The notes beneath the pieces were generated by a model that was not told the DNA's origin, did no database searches, and saw only the letters and a program-made list of their open reading frames with translations. Below are positions 56,971-64,000 of a stretch of 64,000 nt of DNA, piece by piece. Each line of letters opens with the position of its first letter. Position 1 is the stretch's first letter. Where the stretch lies: contig NZ_CP118246.1 in assembly GCF_028816455.1 (NCBI RefSeq), forward strand, positions 2,742,501 to 2,806,500, given 5' to 3'. Both the position numbers and the translations under genes were made by a program. The DNA is from Devosia algicola (GTDB taxonomy: Bacteria > Pseudomonadota > Alphaproteobacteria > Rhizobiales > Devosiaceae).

Positions 56971-57618
56971 TCACAAGGCGGCGCGCGCATTGTCTATGAA
57001 AGCTTTGATCAGCTTGATGTCCTTGACGCCGGGCGCCGTTTCAACGCCCGAGGACACATCAACACCAAACGGGCGCACGGTCTTGATCGCTTCTGCCACG
57101 CTGTCCGGCGTCAGCCCACCCGAAAGCATGAACGGCTGGTCGGGGTCAAGCGCCTTGAGCAGGGACCAGTCGAAGGCAACGCCATGGCCGCCGGGCCGCT
57201 CCGCCGATTTCGGCGCCTTGGCATCGAGCAGGATACGGTCAGCCACGTCAAGAAAGGCTTGGACGTTGCCGACATCGGCAGCGGTGCCAATCGGCAATGC
57301 CTTGATGATCTCGACCCCTGCCTCGGCGCGAATGGCTTCGACGCGGTGCGGGGTCTCGGGACCGTGCAACTGGATCCAGTCCGGACCGAGTGCGGCGATT
57401 TCAGCGACGCATGAATTGTCGGGATTGACCAGCACAACACAGGTTTGCACCCGTCCGCGCGCCTCCGAGATCAGTTGAGCCAATGGCTCCAGACCGACAT
57501 GGCGCGGCGAGCGCACAAAATGCATGAAACCGACCATGTCGGCGCCTGCGTCAATGGTTGCGTTGAGAATTTCGGGGGTCTTGATCCCGCAGATCTTGAT
57601 TTCGAGAGGGGTCGTCAT
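56971..57618 (-). CDS. trpF: Phosphoribosylanthranilate isomerase
   Basis: 215 residues, TIM barrel. Isomerises phosphoribosylanthranilate in tryptophan synthesis. KICGIKTPE with the catalytic Cys at the start, QLHGPE in the middle and FGVDVSSGVETAPGVKD at the end with the catalytic Asp. The start at 57618 is set by the family N-terminus. Confidence 0.95.
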   Translation of the reverse strand: MTTPLEIKICGIKTPEILNATIDAGADMVGFMHFVRSPRHVGLEPLAQLISEARGRVQTCVVLVNPDNSCVAEIAALGPDWIQLHGPETPHRVEAIRAEAGVEIIKALPIGTAADVGNVQAFLDVADRILLDAKAPKSAERPGGHGVAFDWSLLKALDPDQPFMLSGGLTPDSVAEAIKTVRPFGVDVSSGVETAPGVKDIKLIKAFIDNARAAL

Positions 57619-57688
57619 CGGGCCTATGGTGCTCAATGGTGGGGCGAATGTGGGGCAATAGGATGAAATTGGAACGCACGGCAAGTCA

Positions 57689-58051
57689 TTAACGCAAATC
57701 CATCAAATCATCGACTTCCGAAAGCGCATTATTGCGGCTGGCCCCGGGCGTCTTGCGCTGGGCTTCCAGTTCCGAGCTGAGAGCCGCCGCCTCACGCCGC
57801 CAATGACGTTCGCGCTGACGGTGCGGCCCTTGGGTAAACCAGGTGGCAACCCCGCCAAGCAGCACGCCAACCAGGAGGACGACATAAAGTACCAAAAACA
57901 GCGGTATCCCGTAGCCGGGCGCCGTAATCTGTTCGACCGACGCGAAGGGATTGAAATTAAGGACCACCAGTTGCCGGTTCGCCAAGGCAAAAATAACCAG
58001 TACCGCACACAGCGGCACCAGAACGACCCAACCAATTATCCGCCTGTACAT
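57689..58051 (-). CDS. lapA: LapA-like (DUF1049) inner-membrane protein
   Basis: 120 residues. Two transmembrane helices (residues ~5-25 and 48-70) separated by a short loop, then a charged cytosolic helix, as in the LapA family linked to lipopolysaccharide assembly control. Sits between ihfB and trpF, its usual place in Rhizobiales. The role here is inferred from the family. Confidence 0.8.
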   Translation of the reverse strand: MYRRIIGWVVLVPLCAVLVIFALANRQLVVLNFNPFASVEQITAPGYGIPLFLVLYVVLLVGVLLGGVATWFTQGPHRQRERHWRREAAALSSELEAQRKTPGASRNNALSEVDDLMDLR

Positions 58052-58144
58052 ACGCTTGTACCTAATACCAACCTGAGCAATAGAGCAATTGCCCGCACAA
58101 TGGGTACCAGTTTGCGCTCGGCAATTGCATCAAACATAGTTAGC

Positions 58145-58177
58145 CCGGATCGAGGGTCCCGTGAAGCGGTGATCCGG
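58145..58177 (-). terminator. Possible hairpin at the end of ihfB
   Basis: CCGGATC/GATCCGG perfect 7-bp stem with a 19-base loop, directly after the ihfB stop. No T-tract, so it may only protect the message end. Confidence 0.35.
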
Positions 58178-58178
58178 A

Positions 58179-58460
58179 CTAGTCGCGGTTCAGGCGTTCG
58201 CGAATTTCCTTGCCCGCCTTGAACTGGGGCACATATTTCTCGCTGACATCCACCTGTTCGCCGGTGCGGGGATTGCGCCCGATACGCGCCGGGCGGTTTT
58301 TGACCGAGAAGGCCCCGAAACCGCGCAGTTCCACCCGGTCACCACGCGCCATCGCATCGCCGATCTCGTCGAGAATGGCATTGACGATATTTTCGATGTC
58401 ACGTTGAAACAAGTGTGGATTTTCTTCGGCAAGCTTTTCGACAAGTTCCGATTTGATCAT
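58179..58460 (-). CDS. ihfB: Integration host factor subunit beta
   Basis: 93 residues of the HU/IHF fold. [17 protein letters not shown] and the DNA-arm signature [12 protein letters not shown] are typical of IhfB. It bends DNA with IhfA. Located between sppA and lapA, the common Rhizobiales order. Confidence 0.95.
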   Translation of the reverse strand: MIKSELVEKLAEENPHLFQRDIENIVNAILDEIGDAMARGDRVELRGFGAFSVKNRPARIGRNPRTGEQVDVSEKYVPQFKAGKEIRERLNRD

Positions 58461-58510
58461 TTTTGCCCCCCGGGCAGTGTCACTTCGAAAATGCTAGTTT
58501 GGCCAGCACT

Positions 58511-59458
58511 CTAGCGGGCTGCGTCAACCTGCCAAAGCGAAACCAGCCCGTCAAGCGCGATAGGAGTCGAACCCGACAGTCCCAGCGCGGCGCGCGCCTG
58601 TCCCCCAAGGAACTGACCAAGCCAGCCAAAGCCCTGGTCGGGGTGCGGAAAGGCCGTACTGACCGGCAGTTTTTCGCCAATATTCTTCTCGCTTTCGAGC
58701 CAGTCTATCGCCTCTGCCTCCCCGCCAATGGCATCGATCAATTTGTTTTCGACCCCCATGCGGCCCGTCATGATGCGGCCATCGGCCAGCGCCAGTGCCA
58801 CCGGACGGCTAAGATTGCGCCGTTCGGCCACAATATCGACGAACCATTGAAAGCTGTCATCGACCAGCGCCGCCAGCGACCGCCGCACCTCTGGCGTCAT
58901 GGCTTCATCATAATCGGGTTCGGCCTTGAGCGGACCCGAGGCGATCTTGTCCAGATCCACCCCGATAGTGTCGAGCAGCTTTCCGGCATTGACATGCTGG
59001 AACAGCACCCCGATCGAGGCAACGATGGACAGACGCCGGGCAAAAATCCGGTCGGTTGCAATGGCGGTCATATAGGCCGCCGATGCACCAAGCTCATTGA
59101 TCACCGCAACAACCGGCTTTTGCGCCCGCAAGGCACCCAGTGCCTCATAGAGCTCCTCGCCGCCCGCCGTTGTGCCGCCGGGCGAATTGATGGCGATGAT
59201 CACCGCCTTGACCGCGTCATCCTCGCCCAGTTCGCGCAGCGCCTTGAGGCGCGCGGGATTGGTGGCAATCGTGCCATCGACAACCACCCGGGCAATATGG
59301 TCGGCCGTTGGGGCGTTGGACCAGAAAAAGCGCCCCACCAGCGCCAGGATCAACAGGGCCAGCACCATGAACGTCAGCAGACGCCAAAAACCGGCGGAAC
59401 GGCGAAATTTATCGGCCGCCAGAGTGGCATGCGGGTCAGAACTGGACTGATCAGTCAC
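58511..59458 (-). CDS. sppA: Signal peptide peptidase SppA, 36K type
   Basis: About 315 residues. One N-terminal membrane anchor (residues ~18-38), then a ClpP-like serine/lysine protease domain: INSPGGTTAGGEE, the nucleophile Ser in ELGASAAYMTA and the Lys in ASGPLKAEPD. Degrades left-over signal peptides in the periplasmic face of the membrane. GTG at 59458 is preferred because GAGG lies six bases before it. Confidence 0.9.
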   Translation of the reverse strand: MTDQSSSDPHATLAADKFRRSAGFWRLLTFMVLALLILALVGRFFWSNAPTADHIARVVVDGTIATNPARLKALRELGEDDAVKAVIIAINSPGGTTAGGEELYEALGALRAQKPVVAVINELGASAAYMTAIATDRIFARRLSIVASIGVLFQHVNAGKLLDTIGVDLDKIASGPLKAEPDYDEAMTPEVRRSLAALVDDSFQWFVDIVAERRNLSRPVALALADGRIMTGRMGVENKLIDAIGGEAEAIDWLESEKNIGEKLPVSTAFPHPDQGFGWLGQFLGGQARAALGLSGSTPIALDGLVSLWQVDAAR

Positions 59459-59521
59459 GGACGGCCTCAAAACAAACGCGTTGAAGCGACCTACCGCCTC
59501 GGCGGCCCAAATGCAAGTCGA

Positions 59522-60028
59522 TCAGGTCAGCATCCGGACCATGAAGCGGGCCGAGGCCTCGTAGGTGGCGAGCTTTTCGGCAAGATGGGGCAGGGAGCAT
59601 ACGGCAAAACCCTGACGCTGCCAGAAGCCGAGGCTGCCATTGACGGCGGTCAGGCTCAGGCTGGCGAAATTTTCGGTCGCCGCGTGTGCGACAAGCTCGG
59701 CGACGATGGCACCCGCCGCGCCACTGCCGCGCGCCTCGGGCAACAGCGCCAGATCGTGAATATAAAAACTGTCGGCATCGAGGGGGATTGTACCCAAAAG
59801 GCGATTGAGCGGCGGCAATTGCCCGAAACGCCACGGATGGGACAGCACATAGCCGCAATCAACACCATTCAGCGTCAAAAAGCGCGCGCCTGCTGGATAG
59901 AGCGCCATGCGCTCGGCCAATACCGCAGGCTCTTCAAAAAAATCGGGGTGGACCACGTTGGCGATGCGGTTGAGCGCCGACAGGTCGGCGCCGGTCGCGG
60001 CGCGCCAATGGATGGACGGCAAGATCAT
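59522..60028 (-). CDS. GNAT family N-acetyltransferase
   Basis: 168 residues. GNAT fold with the acetyl-CoA loop in LLPEARGSGAAGAIVAELV and a C-terminal strand LTAVNGSLGFWQRQGF. The start at 60028 lies just after the rpsA terminator, so it has its own promoter or relies on read-through. Substrate unknown. Confidence 0.85.
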   Translation of the reverse strand: MILPSIHWRAATGADLSALNRIANVVHPDFFEEPAVLAERMALYPAGARFLTLNGVDCGYVLSHPWRFGQLPPLNRLLGTIPLDADSFYIHDLALLPEARGSGAAGAIVAELVAHAATENFASLSLTAVNGSLGFWQRQGFAVCSLPHLAEKLATYEASARFMVRMLT

Positions 60029-60040
60029 CGGCCTACTCGT

Positions 60041-60072
60041 AAAACCAAAAGACCCGCGCCAATAAGCGCGGG
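60041..60072 (-). terminator. Rho-independent terminator of rpsA
   Basis: In the leftward transcript CCCGCGC/GCGCGGG forms a perfect 7-bp stem with a 6-base loop, followed by TCTTTTGGTTTT. It begins 27 bases after the rpsA stop. Confidence 0.85.
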
Positions 60073-60098
60073 CCCCAATATTTGTCGAAAAGGAAAAA

Positions 60099-61802
60099 CT
60101 ATTCCTTGTCGCGATCCTTGAGCGCTGCGCCCAGAATGTCGCCGAGCGAAGCACCTGAGGTGGACGAGCCGTAATTGGCCACAGCTTCTTTTTCCTCGGC
60201 GATTTCGAGCGCCTTGATGGAAAGAGAAATGCGCTGGGTCTTGCGGTCGTACTGGGTGATGCGCGCATCAACCTTTTCGCCCTTGGAGAAACGCTCAGGA
60301 CGCTGATCGTTGCGATCACGGCTGAGATCAGCACGGCGAATGAACGCGGTCATTTCGCTATCAGCGATCCGAACCTCGATACCGCCATCATTGACCTCGG
60401 TCACGGTGCCGGTCACGACAGAACCCTTCTTGATCCCGCCAACATCGCCGCTGGCATCGGCGATTTCGCCGGTCGACAACTGCTTGATACCAAGCGAGAT
60501 GCGTTCTTTTTCAACGTCAACGTCAAGCACTTTGGCCTGCACCATGTCGCCGCGATTATAGTCGTCCAGCGCAATTTCGCCGGCCTTCTGCCAATCGATA
60601 TCGGAGAGGTGAACCATGCCGTCGACATCGCCGTCCAGCCCAATGAACAAGCCGAATTCGGTCTTGTTCTTGACTTCGCCTTCGATAACAGCCCCAACAG
60701 GGAACTTCTCGGCAAAGCTTTCCCATGGATTGGCCAGGGTCTGCTTGAGGCCAAGCGAAATACGACGCTTGTCCGGATCAACTTCGAGCACGACAACTTC
60801 GACTTCCTGCGAGGTCGAAACGATCTTGCCAGGATGCACATTCTTCTTGGTCCAGCTCATTTCTGAAACGTGGATCAAGCCTTCAATGCCGGGCTCCAGT
60901 TCAACAAAGGCACCATAGTCGGTGATGTTGGTGACGCGGCCCGTAAACTTGGCTTCAACTGGATATTTGGCTTCGATGCCTTCCCATGGATCAGCCTGAA
61001 GCTGCTTCATGCCCAGCGAGATGCGGTGGCTATCATGGTTGATGCGAACGATCTGAACCTTGATGGTTTCACCGATGGTAAGCACTTCGGTCGGGTGATT
61101 GACCCGGCGCCAGGCGATATCGGTGACGTGCAACAGACCGTCAATGCCGCCCAGATCAACGAACGCACCGTAATCGGTGATGTTCTTGACCACGCCATCG
61201 ACAACCTGGCCTTCTTCAAGCTGCTGAACGATTTCCGAACGCTGCTCGGCACGGCTCTCTTCAAGGATCGCCCGACGCGAAACAACGATATTGCCGCGAC
61301 GCTTGTCCATCTTCAGGATCTGGAAGGGCTGCGGCACATTCATCAATGGCGCAATATCGCGGATCGGACGAATGTCCACCTGCGAACGGGGCAAGAAAGC
61401 AATCGCGCCTTCAAGATCGACGGTGAAACCACCCTTGACCTGATTGAAGATGATGCCTTCAACGCGCTCATTGGCGGTGTGCAGGGCTTCAAGCTTGACC
61501 CATGCTTCTTCACGGCGGGCTTTTTCGCGCGACAGCACGGCCTCACCGGCGGCATTTTCGACCCGGTCAACATAGACCTCGACAACCGAACCAACTTCGA
61601 TCGAACCGTCACGGCCAGCCTGGCCGAATTCCTTGAGCGCGATGCGCCCTTCGGTCTTGAGACCGACATCGATGATCGCCAGATCCTTTTCGATCGCGAC
61701 CACAGTACCCTTGACGACGGAACCTTCAAGCGGCTCGTTATCGATGAACGAGTCCATCAACAGGGCTTCAAAATCTTCTTTAGCGACAGTTTGCTGTGCC
61801 AA
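60099..61802 (-). CDS. rpsA: 30S ribosomal protein S1
   Basis: 567 residues with six S1 RNA-binding repeats (examples: VVKNITDYGAFVDLGGIDGL; GRVTNITDYGAFVELEPGIE; EGEVKNKTEFGLFIGLDGDV). Binds mRNA leaders at the ribosome. The proposed start is a TTG at 61802 with GGAGAG just upstream, giving the family N-terminus AQQTVAKEDFEALL; a TTG at 61814 would place that ribosome site inside the gene. Ends in a hairpin terminator. Confidence 0.95.
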   Translation of the reverse strand: MAQQTVAKEDFEALLMDSFIDNEPLEGSVVKGTVVAIEKDLAIIDVGLKTEGRIALKEFGQAGRDGSIEVGSVVEVYVDRVENAAGEAVLSREKARREEAWVKLEALHTANERVEGIIFNQVKGGFTVDLEGAIAFLPRSQVDIRPIRDIAPLMNVPQPFQILKMDKRRGNIVVSRRAILEESRAEQRSEIVQQLEEGQVVDGVVKNITDYGAFVDLGGIDGLLHVTDIAWRRVNHPTEVLTIGETIKVQIVRINHDSHRISLGMKQLQADPWEGIEAKYPVEAKFTGRVTNITDYGAFVELEPGIEGLIHVSEMSWTKKNVHPGKIVSTSQEVEVVVLEVDPDKRRISLGLKQTLANPWESFAEKFPVGAVIEGEVKNKTEFGLFIGLDGDVDGMVHLSDIDWQKAGEIALDDYNRGDMVQAKVLDVDVEKERISLGIKQLSTGEIADASGDVGGIKKGSVVTGTVTEVNDGGIEVRIADSEMTAFIRRADLSRDRNDQRPERFSKGEKVDARITQYDRKTQRISLSIKALEIAEEKEAVANYGSSTSGASLGDILGAALKDRDKE

Positions 61803-61989
61803 ATTTCTCTCCAAATACGCCGGTGGTTAGGGGTTGAGCCATCAAATGGGAACAAGACCCGCTCAATTGGCACAATACCAACCAAGCCGGCGTAGGGGTT
61901 CGCACCCGCACAATGATGACAATTTGCAATGTTCCGGCTGGATCGCTTCAGTTGAAAATCAAAGAGCAGGATCGCAAGGGGGGATTAAG

Positions 61990-62632
61990 CTAGTGCTTGC
62001 CCTTGCGCGCCATGACTTCGTCGATAATCGCGACGGCTGCGCGGAGTGCGGCTTCTATACCCATAAGTGTCGTATCAAGCAAGTGCGCATCACTGGCGCG
62101 ATAAAATCCGCCGTGCGGGTTGGCCATGTCGCGCGCGTCGCGCTCTTCGATCTGATGGTAAAGCGCATAACGATCCACCGTTTCGCCCCGCGCCTCCAAT
62201 TGGCGCGCCCGGCGCTCCATCCGCGCCTTGCTGTCGGCCTGGATGAACAGTTTGACGTCGGCATCGGGACAGATCACCGTCCCGATATCGCGCCCGTCGA
62301 GCACCGCCCCACCCGGTTGGTTGGCAAAATTGACCTGATAGGCCCGCATTGCTTCGCGCACCGGGCCGATCACCGCCACCTTGGAGGCAAAGACCCCGGT
62401 CTGGGCGCTGGTCAATAGGCTCGACATTGTCGAGATGGTCGCCATCAAGATTGCGGGCGGCCGCAATGGCGCGCTCGACGAAATCGGGCGCCTCCAGATG
62501 CTCGCGCACTGCCCAGCCGACCGCGCGATAGAGCAGGCCGGTATCGAGATGAGCCAGGCCATAATGACGCGCCAGGCCCTGAGACAGTGTACCCTTGCCC
62601 GATGCCGCCGGACCATCAACCGCAATGATCAT
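61990..62632 (-). CDS. cmk: Cytidylate kinase (frameshifted)
   Basis: About 213 residues. Phosphorylates CMP and dCMP. P-loop [11 protein letters not shown], then [28 protein letters not shown] and a lid with [11 protein letters not shown]. One extra base at 62417-62421 (AGGCT on the plus strand for AGCT) breaks the frame; mended reading [16 protein letters not shown]. Between aroA-like and rpsA, the usual order. Confidence 0.93.
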
Positions 62633-62647
62633 GATTGGCCCCCAGGC

Positions 62648-63991
62648 TCACTCAGTGGTTTCAAATTCAACACCCAGGGCGCTGAAACCCGAAATGAAAT
62701 CGGCCAGACGCGCCATCGTCATGGATTGATCGTCAAGGGCAACCGGCTGGCTGGTGGCCATGCCCATGACCAGAAAGCTCATGGCAACGCGGCTATCGCC
62801 ATTGGTTGCGACGCGGGCGCCCCCGGTTTTTTTGGCGCCACCACTGATCCGCACGCTATCGGCGTCCAGACGTGCCTCAACACCATTGGCGGCAAGGCCT
62901 GCAACCACACTGGCCAGGCGCTCGGTGTGAACGGGCCGCACATCGCCAATGCCCAACATTGTGGTTTCCCCCTCGGCAAAGGCGGCGGCAATGGCCAGTA
63001 TCGGATAATCGTCGATCATCGCCGCGACCCGGTCGGCAGGTATAGTCAACCCGCGCAGATTGGAATGACGCACTCTTAAATCCGCAATATCCTCGCCACC
63101 GATCTGGCGTTGATTGAAAAACGAGATATTGCCGCCCATTTCCAACAGCGTATCAATAAGCCCGGTGCGCGATGTGCTCATCAGCACATTGTCGATCACC
63201 AGTTCCGATCCCGGCACAATCAGTGCTGCAACAATCGGAAACGCCGCCGCTGAGGGATCACCGGGGATCACCAGATTTTGGGCCCGTAGATCGGGCAAGC
63301 CAGCCATTTCAACCATCGCATCGCCCGATTTCGGGGTGGTGACGCGGACATCGGCACCAAACTGGCGGAGCAGGTTTTCGGTGTGGTCGCGGGTGGCAAC
63401 CGGTTCGATAATGGTGGTGGTGCCCGCAATATTCAGCCCTGCCATCAACAGCGTCGATTTGACCTTGCTCGAGGCGATTGGCAGGCGATAGTCGAGGGGT
63501 CGCACTAATTTTGGACCGCGCAGGGTCAGCGGCAATTGGTAGTCGGCATGCTCGATGACCTCGACCCCTATCGCCATCAGCGGATCGAGAATACGGCGCA
63601 TCGGGCGGGCCGACAGCGATGCATCGCCAATAAAACTGGTGGCAAAGCTATAAGGTGCGGCCAGCCCGATGGTCAGCCGCGCGCTGGTCGCGCTTCCACC
63701 GAAATCGATTGGCGCAGTCGGGGCCATCAGCCCGCCAACGCCCAGCCCGTCGACCGACCAATGGCCATCGTGCTTTTCCACGCGCGCCCCAAAGGCGCGC
63801 ATCGCCTGCGCCGTAGCCAGCACATCAACTGATTCGCGCAACCCTTTGATGATTGTCTGCCCCAGCGCCGTGGCGCCCAATATCAGCGCGCGATGCGAAA
63901 TCGCTGCGTCTCCAATAATTGTGAATTGCCCTTTGAGCGCCGTAGCGCGGGCAATAGATGTCGGACGGGCAGAATCTGGTTGTGAAGCCAT
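62648..63991 (-). CDS. AroA-like EPSP synthase homologue with altered catalytic residues
   Basis: 447 residues, intact. The whole enolpyruvyl-transferase fold aligns with class II EPSP synthases (FIGDASLSARPMRRILDPL, EPVATRDHTENLLRQFGA, IPGDPSAAAFPIVAALIVPG, GGEDIADLRVRHSNL, MIDDYPILAIAAAFAEG). But key sites differ: PGDKSISHR reads IGDAAISHR (Lys and Ser lost), GNAxT reads GGSAT, ASxQVKS reads ASSKVKS, KESDR reads VHTER and DHRxAM reads DSRVAM. The gene holds the aroA place next to cmk-rpsA, so it descends from aroA, yet shikimate-pathway activity is doubtful. A frame error cannot explain this because the changes are scattered and in frame. Confidence 0.85.
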   Translation of the reverse strand: MASQPDSARPTSIARATALKGQFTIIGDAAISHRALILGATALGQTIIKGLRESVDVLATAQAMRAFGARVEKHDGHWSVDGLGVGGLMAPTAPIDFGGSATSARLTIGLAAPYSFATSFIGDASLSARPMRRILDPLMAIGVEVIEHADYQLPLTLRGPKLVRPLDYRLPIASSKVKSTLLMAGLNIAGTTTIIEPVATRDHTENLLRQFGADVRVTTPKSGDAMVEMAGLPDLRAQNLVIPGDPSAAAFPIVAALIVPGSELVIDNVLMSTSRTGLIDTLLEMGGNISFFNQRQIGGEDIADLRVRHSNLRGLTIPADRVAAMIDDYPILAIAAAFAEGETTMLGIGDVRPVHTERLASVVAGLAANGVEARLDADSVRISGGAKKTGGARVATNGDSRVAMSFLVMGMATSQPVALDDQSMTMARLADFISGFSALGVEFETTE

Positions 63992-64000
63992 AAGGACCGG

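Noticed and set aside
58463..60121. 552-codon open frame on the plus strand opposite sppA and the GNAT gene.
   Set aside because: Spans two real genes and the rpsA terminator; composition is that of antisense G+C-rich DNA.
60870..61895. 341-codon open frame on the plus strand opposite rpsA.
   Set aside because: Antisense to intact rpsA with S1 repeats; repetitive appearance derives from the S1 repeats themselves.

Overview
The window is chromosomal DNA from an alphaproteobacterium, most likely of the order Hyphomicrobiales (Rhizobiales). The evidence is the block at 52.3-64.0 kb, all on the minus strand: aroA-like, cmk, rpsA, a GNAT gene, sppA, ihfB, lapA, trpF-trpB-trpA, accD and folC. This, the fabB at the left edge and the many sugar ABC transporters resemble Devosia-like genomes, but the genus cannot be proven from sequence reading alone.

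Layout. 0-0.9 kb: end of fabB. 1-6 kb: a TetR regulator with a flavin monooxygenase, then an ECF41 sigma factor paired with a carboxymuconolactone decarboxylase and a matching ECF41 promoter, then a membrane-anchored nucleoside hydrolase. 6-17 kb: mixed single genes (beta-lactamase-fold hydrolase, rhomboid, glucarate dehydratase, SH3 protein, M50-like peptidase, GGDEF-EAL protein, ZntB, MscS). 17-25.3 kb: a LacI-controlled CUT1 sugar ABC transporter with a GH116 glycosidase. 25.3-33.2 kb: small regulators, a cupin, a CPBP protein, two DUF899 thioredoxin-like genes, a reductase and a TPR/HTH regulator. 33.4-42.2 kb: a FadR-type-controlled CUT1 transporter with a GHL6-type glycosidase, an FMN L-lactate dehydrogenase and an L-rhamnose/L-fucose mutarotase. 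42.5-49.6 kb: a ROK-controlled CUT1 transporter with a type I sulfatase. 50.4 kb: tRNA-Arg(CCG). 51-52.4 kb: a fused winged-helix/alpha-beta hydrolase. 52.3-64 kb: the housekeeping block.

How the genes work together. The three ABC clusters each carry their own regulator, ATPase and a different glycan-active enzyme. Together they suggest uptake and breakdown of complex, partly sulfated, deoxysugar-containing glycans. Operators can be seen directly for the LacI cluster (two palindromes) and the FadR cluster (a shared 12-bp motif). Two of the three clusters have a large G+C hairpin exactly between the binding-protein gene and the first permease gene.

Sequence quality. About 23 genes, including trpA, trpB and cmk, are broken by single-base indels. 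In 24 of about 33 breaks the reading frame is restored by removing one base from the middle of AG[N]CT, giving AGCT. This looks like a motif-specific sequencing or assembly error rather than gene decay, so those genes are annotated as full-length CDS with the break noted.

The most unusual in-frame observation is the AroA-like protein at the conserved aroA-cmk-rpsA locus. It keeps the EPSP synthase fold but has replaced many of its catalytic residues.
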